The position numbers were made by a program, and so were the translations under genes. A stretch of 45,869 nucleotides of DNA from DASZMJ01 sp035551935 (GTDB lineage: Bacteria; Planctomycetota; Planctomycetia; Isosphaerales; Isosphaeraceae), in NCBI GenBank assembly GCA_035551935.1, contig DASZMJ010000061.1:1-45869 (forward strand). Direction: 5' to 3'. Numbering within the stretch: the first letter of the stretch is position 1; the number at the start of each line of letters is the position of its first letter. This document shows positions 17,653 to 25,406 of this stretch, piece by piece. The notes below the pieces were generated by a model. It saw nothing but the letters and a program-made list of their open reading frames with translations, did no database searches and was not told the origin of the DNA.

Positions 17653-18525
17653 TCACTTCGAGTCGTCGGCGCGCCAGAGCCAGCGCATCGTGTCGGGGAA
17701 GATCGACCCGCCGTGCTTGCCGGTGTGGGCGCCGTCGCCAAACTCGAATTTGTAATCATATCCCTTGAACTTCAAGGAGGCCGCCATCTGCTGGTTGGCG
17801 AGCGGCCAGTTGCCGAAGCGGTTGTCGAGGTCGTTGGAGCCGTCCTGGAGGAAGACGCGGAGCGGCTTCTTGGGGGCCTTGCGGATCAGGGCCGGGAAGA
17901 CGTAGCCGCCGCGGATGTCGGTGAAGCTGCCGATGTGGCTGACGACCTTGCGGAAGGCTTCGGGCCGCTCCCAGGCGACGTTGAAGGCGCAGATGCCGCC
18001 GGAGCTCGCCCCGCAGATGGCGCGGCCGTCGGGGTCGTTCGTCAGGTTGTATTTCTTGCCGACCTCGGGGAGGATCTCCTCGAGCAAGAAGCGGGCGTAG
18101 GTGTCGCCGAGCGAGTCGTACTCGACGCTCCGGTTGTCCGCCCGGCCGTTCGCCGGGAGCGTGTCGCCCTTGTGCCCGGGGTTGACGAAGATGCCGATGG
18201 TGACCGACATCTCCTTCTTGTGGATCAGGTTGTCGAAGACGACCGGGACGCGGTAGCTGCCCGTCTTGTTCACGTACGACTTCCCGTCCTGGAAGACCAT
18301 CACGTTCGCCGGCTTGCTCGCGTCGTACTGCGCCGGGACGTAGACGTAATACTCGCGGATCGTGCCCGGGAAGATCGTGCTCTTCCAGACGATCGGGCCC
18401 TCGACCTTCCCCTCCGGGACGCCCTCGTGCGGCATCGAGTCGGGGCCGAGCTTGTAGTCGTCGGCGGCGCGGGCGGCGGGTCCGAGGGCGACGAGGGAGG
18501 CGAAAACGAGCCCGAATCGCTTCAT
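17653..18525 (-). CDS. Secreted CE1-like / enterochelin-esterase-like hydrolase
   Basis: A 290-aa alpha/beta hydrolase. The ATG at 18525 starts a signal peptide (MKRFGLVFASLVALGPAARA); the longer frame upstream only translates palindrome copy D. The nucleophile elbow is GASSGG with Ser174 (family pattern G-x-S-x-G). The acid lies in LQDGSNDLDN and the catalytic His in FGDGAHTGKHGG, in the usual order. YVYVPAQYD, MVFQDGKSYV and VFDNLIHKKEMSVTIGIFVN are typical of the esterase D/CE1 group, which removes feruloyl or acetyl groups from plant polysaccharides or cleaves siderophore esters. The linkage to DUF1080 and DUF1552/DUF1592 genes favours polysaccharide esters, but the substrate is inference. 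Confidence 0.87.
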   Translation of the reverse strand: MKRFGLVFASLVALGPAARAADDYKLGPDSMPHEGVPEGKVEGPIVWKSTIFPGTIREYYVYVPAQYDASKPANVMVFQDGKSYVNKTGSYRVPVVFDNLIHKKEMSVTIGIFVNPGHKGDTLPANGRADNRSVEYDSLGDTYARFLLEEILPEVGKKYNLTNDPDGRAICGASSGGICAFNVAWERPEAFRKVVSHIGSFTDIRGGYVFPALIRKAPKKPLRVFLQDGSNDLDNRFGNWPLANQQMAASLKFKGYDYKFEFGDGAHTGKHGGSIFPDTMRWLWRADDSK

Positions 18526-18545
18526 GTGTCCGTGTTCCTCTTGCC

Positions 18546-18630
18546 GTCGCAGGCACGCCCCGCGTGCCGTCCCGCCTTCCATCCGGATCTTATGGCTACG
18601 GCGGGACGGCACGCGGGGCGTGCCTGCGAC
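18546..18630. repeat. REP/BIME-like palindrome, copy D (CCCCG-loop variant)
   Basis: GTCGCAGGCACGCCCCGCGT begins the left arm; GCGGGGCGTGCCTGCGAC ends the right arm. The inner hairpin loop is CCCCG/CGGGG instead of CTCCG/CGGAG, with the matching change in both arms (compensatory). It lies 21 bp upstream of the esterase start and 11 bp past the DUF1552 stop. Confidence 0.87.
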
Positions 18631-18640
18631 GAATGGTCGT

Positions 18641-20032
18641 TCAGAGGATGGTGAGCCGGCCGGTCGAGTCGCCGAAGCGGGGGACGTCGGTGAGACCGAG
18701 CCGGTCGTTGAGGCTGAGGAAGAGGTTCGTGACCGGCACGCCGCCGGCCTTGACGAACCGGCCGGTGCGGAGCGTGCCGCCGCCGGCGCCGGCGAGGACG
18801 ATCGGCAGGTTGTTGTGGGTGTGCCGGTTGCCGTCGGCGATCCCGCCGCCGTAGACGATCATCGAGTTGTGCAGGAGCGAGTGGCCGTCGACGTCCTTGG
18901 TCTTCTCGAGCTCGCCGAGGAACCAGGCGAACTGGTCGACGTAGAAGCGGTCGATCTCGGCGACCTTCTCGATCATGTCCTTCTTGTTGCGGTGGTGGGT
19001 CAGGTAGTGGTGCCCCTCGACCAGGCCGACCTCGGGGAAGACGCGGTTGGAGCCGTCGTTGGCGACGAGGAAGGTGGCGATCCGGGTCGAGTCGGTCTGG
19101 AAGGCCAGGACCATCATGCTGTACATGAGGCGGATGTGGTCGCGGTAGGTCGGCGGGATGCCCGGCGGCGTGTCGACGTCGGGGTCGGGGGTCTGGCCGA
19201 ACCGCTCGGCCTCCTCGATCCGCTTCTCGATCTCGCGGACGCTGGTCAGGTACTCGTCGAGCTTCGAGCGGTCGCGGGCGCCGAGCTGGGACCCGAGCGT
19301 GCTGGCGTCGTCGAGGACGAAGTCGAGGATCGACTGCTGCTGCCGCTGGCGGAGCTTGAGGCTGTCGCGACGTTGGCCCTTGTCGCCGGCGCCGAAGAGC
19401 CGCTCGAAGACCTGCCTCGGGTTCGCCTCGGGCGAGAGCGGGACGGTGGGCGACCGCCAGGCGAGGTTGAACTGGTAGGCGCAGGAGTAGCCGGAGTCGC
19501 AGTTGCCCGACTTGCGGACCGAGTCGCAGGTCAGCTCCAGCGAGGGGAAGCGGGTCAGGTGGCCGATCCTCTGGGCGGCGACCTGGTCGGTCGAGATGTT
19601 GGCGCGGACGTCGGCGCCGGCGGTCTTCTTGACGCGGACACCGGTCAGGAAGCCGCCGCTGGCGCGGGCGTGGTCGCCGGGGCCATCGGGGCCGGGGTAG
19701 CCCCCTTCGTGGTCGAGGCCGCCGACGACCTGGAGCTTGTCCTGGAAGCCGGCCAGCGGCTCCAGGGTCCGGCCGAGGGCGAAGGCGGCGGGGTCCTTGC
19801 CCTCGCCGTCGAGCTTCGGCCACCAGGCGTCGAGGATGGCGCCGTTGGGGAAGTAGACGAAGGCCGTCCGCAATGGGGCCCCGGTCGCGGTGGCGCCGAG
19901 CCTGGCGGCGGCGCCGGCCTCGGGGCCGGCGGCGCGCAGGGGGGACGGCAGCAGGGACTCGAAGGCCGGCAGGGCCACGCAGGCGCCGACGCCCCGGAGG
20001 AACCGACGCCGGTTGAGTGGGTCTCGGGTCAT
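18641..20032 (-). CDS. DUF1552 protein with Tat signal
   Basis: A 463-aa protein with a twin-arginine leader (NRRRFLRGVGACVALPAFES), so it is exported folded. Family markers include RTAFVYFPNGAILDAWWP, LVVGGLDHEGGYPG-type segments, GDHARASGGFLTGVRVKKTAG, DQVAAQRIGHLTRFPSLELT, LAWRSPTVPLSPEANPRQVF, and the end region HSLLHNSMIVYGGGIADGNR...HTHNNLPIVLAGAGGG. It is the alkaline-phosphatase-superfamily-related DUF1552 family, which nearly always pairs with DUF1592-type cytochromes in planctomycetes. Its start overlaps the stop of the DUF1592 gene by 4 nt (ATGA), indicating translational coupling and a joint role, probably in periplasmic oxidation or degradation; the exact reaction is unknown. Confidence 0.9.
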   Translation of the reverse strand: MTRDPLNRRRFLRGVGACVALPAFESLLPSPLRAAGPEAGAAARLGATATGAPLRTAFVYFPNGAILDAWWPKLDGEGKDPAAFALGRTLEPLAGFQDKLQVVGGLDHEGGYPGPDGPGDHARASGGFLTGVRVKKTAGADVRANISTDQVAAQRIGHLTRFPSLELTCDSVRKSGNCDSGYSCAYQFNLAWRSPTVPLSPEANPRQVFERLFGAGDKGQRRDSLKLRQRQQQSILDFVLDDASTLGSQLGARDRSKLDEYLTSVREIEKRIEEAERFGQTPDPDVDTPPGIPPTYRDHIRLMYSMMVLAFQTDSTRIATFLVANDGSNRVFPEVGLVEGHHYLTHHRNKKDMIEKVAEIDRFYVDQFAWFLGELEKTKDVDGHSLLHNSMIVYGGGIADGNRHTHNNLPIVLAGAGGGTLRTGRFVKAGGVPVTNLFLSLNDRLGLTDVPRFGDSTGRLTIL

Positions 20033-22473
20033 GGCTGCGATCCAACCTCGCTCTCGGCGCGTCGTGCCGGACGCGCCCCGGGGTCGGCCGCCGGGGCGGG
20101 GCCAACCCGCCGCCGCTGGAACGGCGCCGACTCGATGACTCCCATCAACAACGCGGAGAACTTGCCGTGTTCGCGATCGAGGCGGTCGACGATCCGGTCG
20201 ACCGCCTCCACGTCGTACGCCTCCAGGCCGCGGCCCAGGGCGTAGGTCAGCAGCTTCTCGGTCAGGCAGCGCTCGAAGTCGACCCGGTGGTTGTCGGCCA
20301 GCAGGTGCTTCAACTCGCGGACGTCCTTGAACTCCTCGCCGGTGATCAATTTGCCCGCCGGGTCGATCGGCTGCTTCCGCTCCTTCTCGCGGTACTGGCC
20401 CATGGCGTTGAAGTTCTCCAGGGCCAGGCCGAGCGGGTCCATGCGGTTGTGGCAGGACTGGCAGAGCGGCTTGTTGCGATGCAATTGGAGCGCCTCGCGG
20501 AGGGTCGGGTCGTGGTCCTTGACCGCCTTCTCCGACTCCTCCAGCGGCGGCACCTCGGCCGGCGGCGGCGGCGGCGGGGTCCCGAGGATATTATCGAGCA
20601 GGAACAGGCCCCGCTTGACCGGCGAGGTCCGCGTCGGGTTCGAGGTCACGGCCAGGATCGAGCCTTGCGTCAGGATGCCTCCCCGAGGGCTCCCCTCGGG
20701 GAGCTGGACCAGCCGCATCTCCTCGCCCTTGACGTCGTCGATCCCGTAATGCTTGGCCAGCCGCTCGTTGAGGTACGTCCAGTCGCTCTCGATCAGCTCG
20801 ACGACGCTCCGGTCCTCGCGGACGACCCGGGCGAAGGTCATCTCGCTCTCGTGCCGCATGGCGAGCCGGAGGTCGCGGTCGAACTGGGGGCCGAAGCCGA
20901 AGCCGGTCGCTCGGCCGTCGCGGCGGGCGACCGCGCGGCCGTCGATCGAGACCCCCTCGATGTCGCGGACCTGGAGCCACTGGCCGACGAAGTCGCGGAT
21001 CAATGCGTCGGCCCGGTCGTCGGCCATCATCCGCTGGACCTGGGCCGCCAGGTTCGACCGCAGCTCGCCGCGATCGGCCAGGCCGAAAAGCTCGTCGTCG
21101 GGCATCGACGACCAGAGGAAGTACGAGAGCCGCGACGCCAGGGCGTGGTCGTCGACCGGGGCGGACCTCGCGTCCGGCGGGATGGGCATGCCGGCTTCGA
21201 TCCGGAAGAGGAACCGCGGCGAGGCGAGCACCGGGATCAAGGCCCGAGCGACCCCCTCCTCGAAGCTCCGGCCCGGCTGCTCGTAGACCTCGGCGGCGAT
21301 CCGGGCGAGGCGGTCGATGCTCTTCTCGTCGACCGGGCGGCGGAATGCCTTGCGGACGAAGCGGCAGAGGACCTCGCGGGCGTAACGATCGCGCTCGGGG
21401 CCGGCGGCGGGGGGCTCGTCCCTCGGGAAGAAGCGCTCGTAGTTCGGCGGATGGACCCACTTCTCCTTCGCGAGCGGCCCCTGGACCGTCACCTTGTTCA
21501 GGGCCAGCACGATCGGCACCTTCGGCGTCTTCTGCGGTTTCTCGAGCGGTTTGAGAGCCAGCTCGATCGCGTGCTTGCCTGCTTCGAGCGACGTTTCGAA
21601 GGTGAGCGGGTACCGCTTGTGGTCGACCCAACCATACTCGCGGATGTCGAGCGGCTTGCCGTCGAGGGTCAGGGTCGCCTCGCAGCGGCCGGCGATGAAG
21701 TCGAAGCCGCCGTGGACGTCGAGCTCGACGACCAGGCGGTAGTCGCCCGCCTGGTCCAGGGTGAAGGGGTGGCCGACCTTGCCCTCCTCGAGGAAGGAGA
21801 GCCGGTTGGGGTCCTCCCGCGACCCGGGCCGTTGGGGCCTGGAGGCGACGATGGTGGACTCGCGGACGACCTTGGTGACGGTCGGCACGGCCTCGGCGGC
21901 GATGACCTGGGCGGCGTCGAGATACTTCTCGAGGAGCAGCGGGGAGACGGTCAGGACGTCGCCGATGTTGTCGAAGCCGTAGCCGGTGTCATCCGGCGGG
22001 AACTCCTCGTCGGTCCGGAAGTCGATGCCCATGAGGTCGCGGATCGTGTTGCGGTACTCGGCCCGGTTCAGCCGGCGGAGGGTCACGCGGCCGGGGTCGG
22101 GGTCATTGGGGTCGATCGCGAGGGCGCCGTACTTGATCCAGGAGGCCAGGGCCTTCAACTCGTCGGCGTCGGGTCGGGGGTGGTCGGCAGGGGGCATCAG
22201 GCCGGCGCGGACGTTCTTGAGGACCCGGAACCAGAGGTCGCGGTCGCGGAGCAAGTCCTCGTCGGTGGCGAACCCATCGAACGCCACCTTGCCCTTGTGC
22301 TGCCCCATGCCGTGGCAGTCGAAGCAGCGGTCCTCGAGGATCGGCCGGATCTGGTCGCGGAACCGGCGCAAGGCGTCCGGCTCGTCGGCCCGGGCGGTCG
22401 GCACGACGAGGAGGAGCATGGCCAACGGGGCGAGGCGCGGGCGGGATCGTTGCAGGATCATGGCGGGGGCCAC
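20029..22473 (-). CDS. DUF1587/1592/1588/1585 protein with cytochrome c domain (PSCyt1-type)
   Basis: An 814-aa exported protein. The signal is at residues 1-29. A cytochrome c motif Cys50-x2-Cys53-His54 (CFDCHGMGQHKG) with a downstream AGLMPP ligand region identifies the planctomycete-type cytochrome. Domains follow in the standard order: DUF1587 (LRRLNRAEYRNTIRDLMGID), a beta-rich carbohydrate-binding-like insert around residues 230-310, DUF1595 (YAREVLCRFVRKAFRRPVDE), DUF1592 (LASRLSYFLWSSMPDDELFG), DUF1588 (VKRGLFLLDNILGTPPPPPP, with CQSCHNRMDPLGLALENFNA) and the DUF1585 end (LLTYALGRGLEAYDVEAVD). These proteins are thought to couple glycan degradation to electron transfer. It may also start at Met5 (22461). 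It is translationally coupled to DUF1552. Confidence 0.92.
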   Translation of the reverse strand: MAPAMILQRSRPRLAPLAMLLLVVPTARADEPDALRRFRDQIRPILEDRCFDCHGMGQHKGKVAFDGFATDEDLLRDRDLWFRVLKNVRAGLMPPADHPRPDADELKALASWIKYGALAIDPNDPDPGRVTLRRLNRAEYRNTIRDLMGIDFRTDEEFPPDDTGYGFDNIGDVLTVSPLLLEKYLDAAQVIAAEAVPTVTKVVRESTIVASRPQRPGSREDPNRLSFLEEGKVGHPFTLDQAGDYRLVVELDVHGGFDFIAGRCEATLTLDGKPLDIREYGWVDHKRYPLTFETSLEAGKHAIELALKPLEKPQKTPKVPIVLALNKVTVQGPLAKEKWVHPPNYERFFPRDEPPAAGPERDRYAREVLCRFVRKAFRRPVDEKSIDRLARIAAEVYEQPGRSFEEGVARALIPVLASPRFLFRIEAGMPIPPDARSAPVDDHALASRLSYFLWSSMPDDELFGLADRGELRSNLAAQVQRMMADDRADALIRDFVGQWLQVRDIEGVSIDGRAVARRDGRATGFGFGPQFDRDLRLAMRHESEMTFARVVREDRSVVELIESDWTYLNERLAKHYGIDDVKGEEMRLVQLPEGSPRGGILTQGSILAVTSNPTRTSPVKRGLFLLDNILGTPPPPPPAEVPPLEESEKAVKDHDPTLREALQLHRNKPLCQSCHNRMDPLGLALENFNAMGQYREKERKQPIDPAGKLITGEEFKDVRELKHLLADNHRVDFERCLTEKLLTYALGRGLEAYDVEAVDRIVDRLDREHGKFSALLMGVIESAPFQRRRVGPAPAADPGARPARRAESEVGSQP

Positions 22474-22537
22474 CGGTTCGCGCGGAGGAGGGAGGGCCGC
22501 GAGCCGTTCGGTCGTCGCCTCTCGGCCATCCCGAATC

Positions 22538-24160
22538 TTACAGCGCCCCGGGGACCTCCGCCAGACTCAAGTCGATTTCCGGCTTGGGGACCTTGACGTG
22601 GACCATCCGGTCGAGCCGACGCTGGACGACGACGAGCAGGTAGTTGAAGACGAACGCGTAGGTGATCGGCGGCGCCAGCGCGGCGAGCCGGATCGCCTCG
22701 TAGTTCGGCGGCTGGCCCAGGTTCGACGACAGCGCCACGCCGAAGATCGGGCTCAGGGCCGCGATCGCCAGGCCCGTGCCGGTGTTCCCGCCGGTGACGC
22801 CCACGATCGCGCCGACGAGCAAGGGGACCAGCCAGGTCAGGAACAGGAACAGGAACATGAGCGTCAGGCCCGATCGCCGCGCCCGCATCAGGAAGTACTG
22901 GAACCCCAGGCCGACGGCGGCGACCGTCAGGACGCCGATGGCGATCGGCATCGACGTGAGCCGCTCGAGCTCGGCCTGGAGGCCCGCGACCGGCCTCGGC
23001 TCCGAGGTCCACTCCGAACCGTCCGCGCCGAACCGCCAGGTGCGGGCCGCCGGGTTGTCGGGCCAGCCGACGAACCGGACGACCGCCAGGGTCCCGAGCA
23101 GGACGATCGCTCCCATCGCGAAGACCGCGATCCGGTTGCTGCCGGCGTCCGACCACGGGCTCGGCCGCCGCCGGCCGGCGTGCTCGGCCCGGAGCACGCC
23201 GCGCACGTACTCGCCGCCGTCGGGCGTGATCGTCACCGACAGCATGATCGCGGCGACGGACAACACGTAGACCGTCGCCAGGGCGATGGTCGCCTCGGGA
23301 TAGATCGGCTCGCCGTAATACTCCGGGATGAACCGCCCGACGTGCCAGGTGCCGGCGACGGCCAGCGTCGCCAGCGTCCCCAGGAAGGCCAGCGCCTGCG
23401 GCTTGGTGTAGAGGTGCGTCCTCTCGGCCTTCATCTTCCGGGACGCCCCGAGGAAGAAGAAGCCCAGCGCCGGCAGCTCGTAGATCAGGGCGAACGCCAG
23501 CCACGGGATCAGCCAGCCGAAGAAGTTGAGCTGCCGCGACTCGGTGATGATCCACTGCGAGCCGAACCAGAAGGCGGCCCCGGCATACGGGCCGACCATC
23601 AGTAGCACGATGATCGTCACGATCGTCCCCTGGATCGAGCCCCGCGGCTTCTTCCGCGTCAGGCAGCCGAGCACGGCCAGCGAGTGGACGATCCAGGTGG
23701 TGAGCACGATCACCACCTCCAGGGCGGCGACCTCGCGGAGCCCGCGCCAGACGTCGAAGGCGTCGATCGTCGTGGCCGCCGCCAGCACGAACGGCAGGGT
23801 CAGCCCGGCCAGGATGTATTCGCGGATCGGGGCGCCGAGGAGGAAGCCCAGAGTGATCGTCGCCGGCGGCAGCGGCGAGACGCGGTGGAAGTCGAGGATG
23901 CCCGACTCGCGGGCGCCGCCGAGCGAGGCGTTGATCTGGGCCGTGCCGGCGAAGAACAGGAGCAGGACCTGGAGGCCCAGCAGCGCCATCGTCGCCGGCC
24001 CGCCGGGCATCGGCGAGTCCTTGCTGAAGCAGGCCCAGGCGTCGAGGATGCAGAGCACCAGTACGACCACCGCCCAGGGCAGGGCCTGCGCCGGGCGGAG
24101 TCGCGACCGGACGTGCTTGACCAGGACCGGGTTGTCGAGCAGGAGATCCGCCGCGCGCAT
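22538..24160 (-). CDS. ABC-2 type membrane permease
   Basis: A 540-aa integral membrane protein with about 12 hydrophobic segments, for example ALPWAVVVLVLCILDAW near residue 29, VVIVLTTWIVHSLAVLG, TIVTIIVLLMVGPYAGAAFW and LMFLFLFLTWLVPLLVGAI. The N-terminal NPVLVKHVRSRLRPAQAL and GILDFHRVSPLPPATITLGF are typical of ABC-2 permeases. The ATG at 24160 shares its A with the stop of the ATPase gene (TGATG), so the two are coupled. The frame is open upstream, but that part is antisense-phase reading of the ATPase gene. The transported substrate is unknown. Confidence 0.88.
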   Translation of the reverse strand: MRAADLLLDNPVLVKHVRSRLRPAQALPWAVVVLVLCILDAWACFSKDSPMPGGPATMALLGLQVLLLFFAGTAQINASLGGARESGILDFHRVSPLPPATITLGFLLGAPIREYILAGLTLPFVLAAATTIDAFDVWRGLREVAALEVVIVLTTWIVHSLAVLGCLTRKKPRGSIQGTIVTIIVLLMVGPYAGAAFWFGSQWIITESRQLNFFGWLIPWLAFALIYELPALGFFFLGASRKMKAERTHLYTKPQALAFLGTLATLAVAGTWHVGRFIPEYYGEPIYPEATIALATVYVLSVAAIMLSVTITPDGGEYVRGVLRAEHAGRRRPSPWSDAGSNRIAVFAMGAIVLLGTLAVVRFVGWPDNPAARTWRFGADGSEWTSEPRPVAGLQAELERLTSMPIAIGVLTVAAVGLGFQYFLMRARRSGLTLMFLFLFLTWLVPLLVGAIVGVTGGNTGTGLAIAALSPIFGVALSSNLGQPPNYEAIRLAALAPPITYAFVFNYLLVVVQRRLDRMVHVKVPKPEIDLSLAEVPGAL

Positions 24161-25086
24161 CACGAGAGCTCCTTGGCGCCGACCTTCAGGAACAGCTCCT
24201 CCAGCCCCTCGCGACGCCGCCGGAACGCCGCGACCCGGACCCCGCCGCGCACCAGGACGGCCAGGAGGTCGCTCGCCGCCTCGACGTCGCCGCGGTAAGG
24301 GACCGCGATCGTCCCGTTGACCTGCTCGGCCTTGCCGGCCAGGGGGTCCTCGGCGACGATCCGGAGCAAGGGCTCGGGGTCGCCCAGGACCTCGACCTCG
24401 AGGATCGTCCCCCCCATCACGCGGTCGCGGACCTCGTCGATCGTGCCGTTGATGACCATCCGGCCCTTTTCCATGATCGCGACGGCCGTGCAGAACTCGG
24501 ACATCTCGGAGAGGATGTGCGACGAGATCAGGACCGTTTTGCCCGCCGCCGCCAGCCCCTTCAGCACGTTCTTCAGGTCGATCCGCCCTTGCGGGTCCAG
24601 GCCGCTGGCCGGCTCGTCGAGCAGCAGGACCTGCGGGTCCGGGATGAGGGTCTTCGCCAGCGTGAGCCGCTGCCGCATGCCCCGCGACAGGCCGGCGACC
24701 ATCGCATTGCGCTTCTCGGTCAGGCCGACCAGCTCCAATGCCCGGTCGCACTCCGCACGGCGGCGGTCCCTGGGGATGCCGTAGCTGGCCGCGAAGAGGT
24801 CGAGGAATTCCCAGCAATAGAGGTCTTCATACAGCGGCGGGAAGTCGGGCATGAAGCCGACGACCCGGCAGGCGTCGCGCGGGTGCTCGCGCATGTCGAC
24901 GCCGGCCAGCTCGATCTCGCCGTAGGTCGGCTCGATGAGGCCGAGCATCGCCTTCATCGTCGTCGTCTTGCCGGCGCCATTGGGCCCGATCAGGCCGCAG
25001 ACGTCCCCCTTGCCGACCTCGAGCGACAGGTCGCGTACGGCACAGACGTTGTCATAATCGACCCGTAGCTCTCGCAGCCGGATCAT
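24160..25086 (-). CDS. ABC transporter ATP-binding protein
   Basis: A 308-aa nucleotide-binding subunit. Walker A is GPNGAGKTT at residues 34-42, the signature LSRGM at 133-137, Walker B LLLDEPASGLDP at about 154-165 and the switch His190 (LISSH). The signature Gly-rich position differs from LSGGQ, as in the bacitracin/Nat-type exporters that pair with ABC-2 permeases. I chose the ATG at 25086 because GAGGGG lies 7 nt upstream; an ATG at 25092 is possible. Palindrome copy E lies 20 bp further upstream. Its stop overlaps the permease start. The likely role is export or membrane remodelling. Confidence 0.92.
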   Translation of the reverse strand: MIRLRELRVDYDNVCAVRDLSLEVGKGDVCGLIGPNGAGKTTTMKAMLGLIEPTYGEIELAGVDMREHPRDACRVVGFMPDFPPLYEDLYCWEFLDLFAASYGIPRDRRRAECDRALELVGLTEKRNAMVAGLSRGMRQRLTLAKTLIPDPQVLLLDEPASGLDPQGRIDLKNVLKGLAAAGKTVLISSHILSEMSEFCTAVAIMEKGRMVINGTIDEVRDRVMGGTILEVEVLGDPEPLLRIVAEDPLAGKAEQVNGTIAVPYRGDVEAASDLLAVLVRGGVRVAAFRRRREGLEELFLKVGAKELS

Positions 25087-25105
25087 CGCCATTCCCCTCG
25101 TCTTC

Positions 25106-25190
25106 GTCGTGGGCACGCCCCGCGGGCCGTCCGCAATCCCAGACCGTTCCTGCGCACCGGCGGATGGCACGCGGGGCATGCCTGCTTCGA
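25106..25190. repeat. REP/BIME-like palindrome, copy E (most diverged)
   Basis: GTCGTGGGCACGCCCCGCGG opens the left arm; GCACGCGGGGCATGCCTGC closes the right arm. Several arm mismatches (GGGCC, GGATGG, GCATGC) show that it is an older copy. The loop is the CCCCG variant, as in copy D. Its centre (ATCCCAGACCGTTCC) shares AGACC and CCGTTC with the centre of copy C. Confidence 0.8.
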
Positions 25191-25336
25191 GGGATCGACT
25201 CTAACGCATGGGAGCATGGCTGTCCAGGACCAACTCGCTTCGGCCCACTCCCCGAGAAGGCTTCGTCGCCGACGGGCCGGGATTGTGGCCCCGCCTGGTT
25301 TCGCGAACCCGATCCAGGACTTGTCCCGAACGCGAC

Positions 25337-25370
25337 GCGGGGCGGCGCCGGTGGGCCGGCGTCGCCCCGC
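25337..25370 (-). terminator. Strong GC hairpin after the coiled-coil membrane gene
   Basis: Arms 25337-25351 and 25356-25370 form a 15-bp stem with one mismatch around the loop TGGG, starting 36 bp after the stop at 25407. There is no U-run, so intrinsic termination is uncertain; it could protect the 3' end or act as a hairpin-only terminator. Confidence 0.45.
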
Positions 25371-25406
25371 GGTGGTCGGGACGAGAAGGATGGTGCGATC
25401 GCGGGC

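Larger units (their letters stand above)
25087..25406. other. Intergenic region with palindrome copy E and a terminator-like hairpin
   Basis: A 320-bp gap on the minus-strand run. It holds the REP-like element (25106-25190) near the ABC gene start and a long GC hairpin (25337-25370) just past the stop of the upstream coiled-coil gene. No gene was seen in the stretch between them. Confidence 0.6.

Noticed and set aside
18523..18612. Longer start for the esterase in the upstream repeat
   Set aside because: The extra N-terminus (MPSRRSHKIRMEGGTARGAC) is translated palindrome sequence and would bury the signal peptide.
20017..22596. An 859-residue plus-strand frame opposite the DUF1592 gene
   Set aside because: It is an antisense shadow; the minus strand has the CxxCH motif and all DUF1587-1585 blocks.
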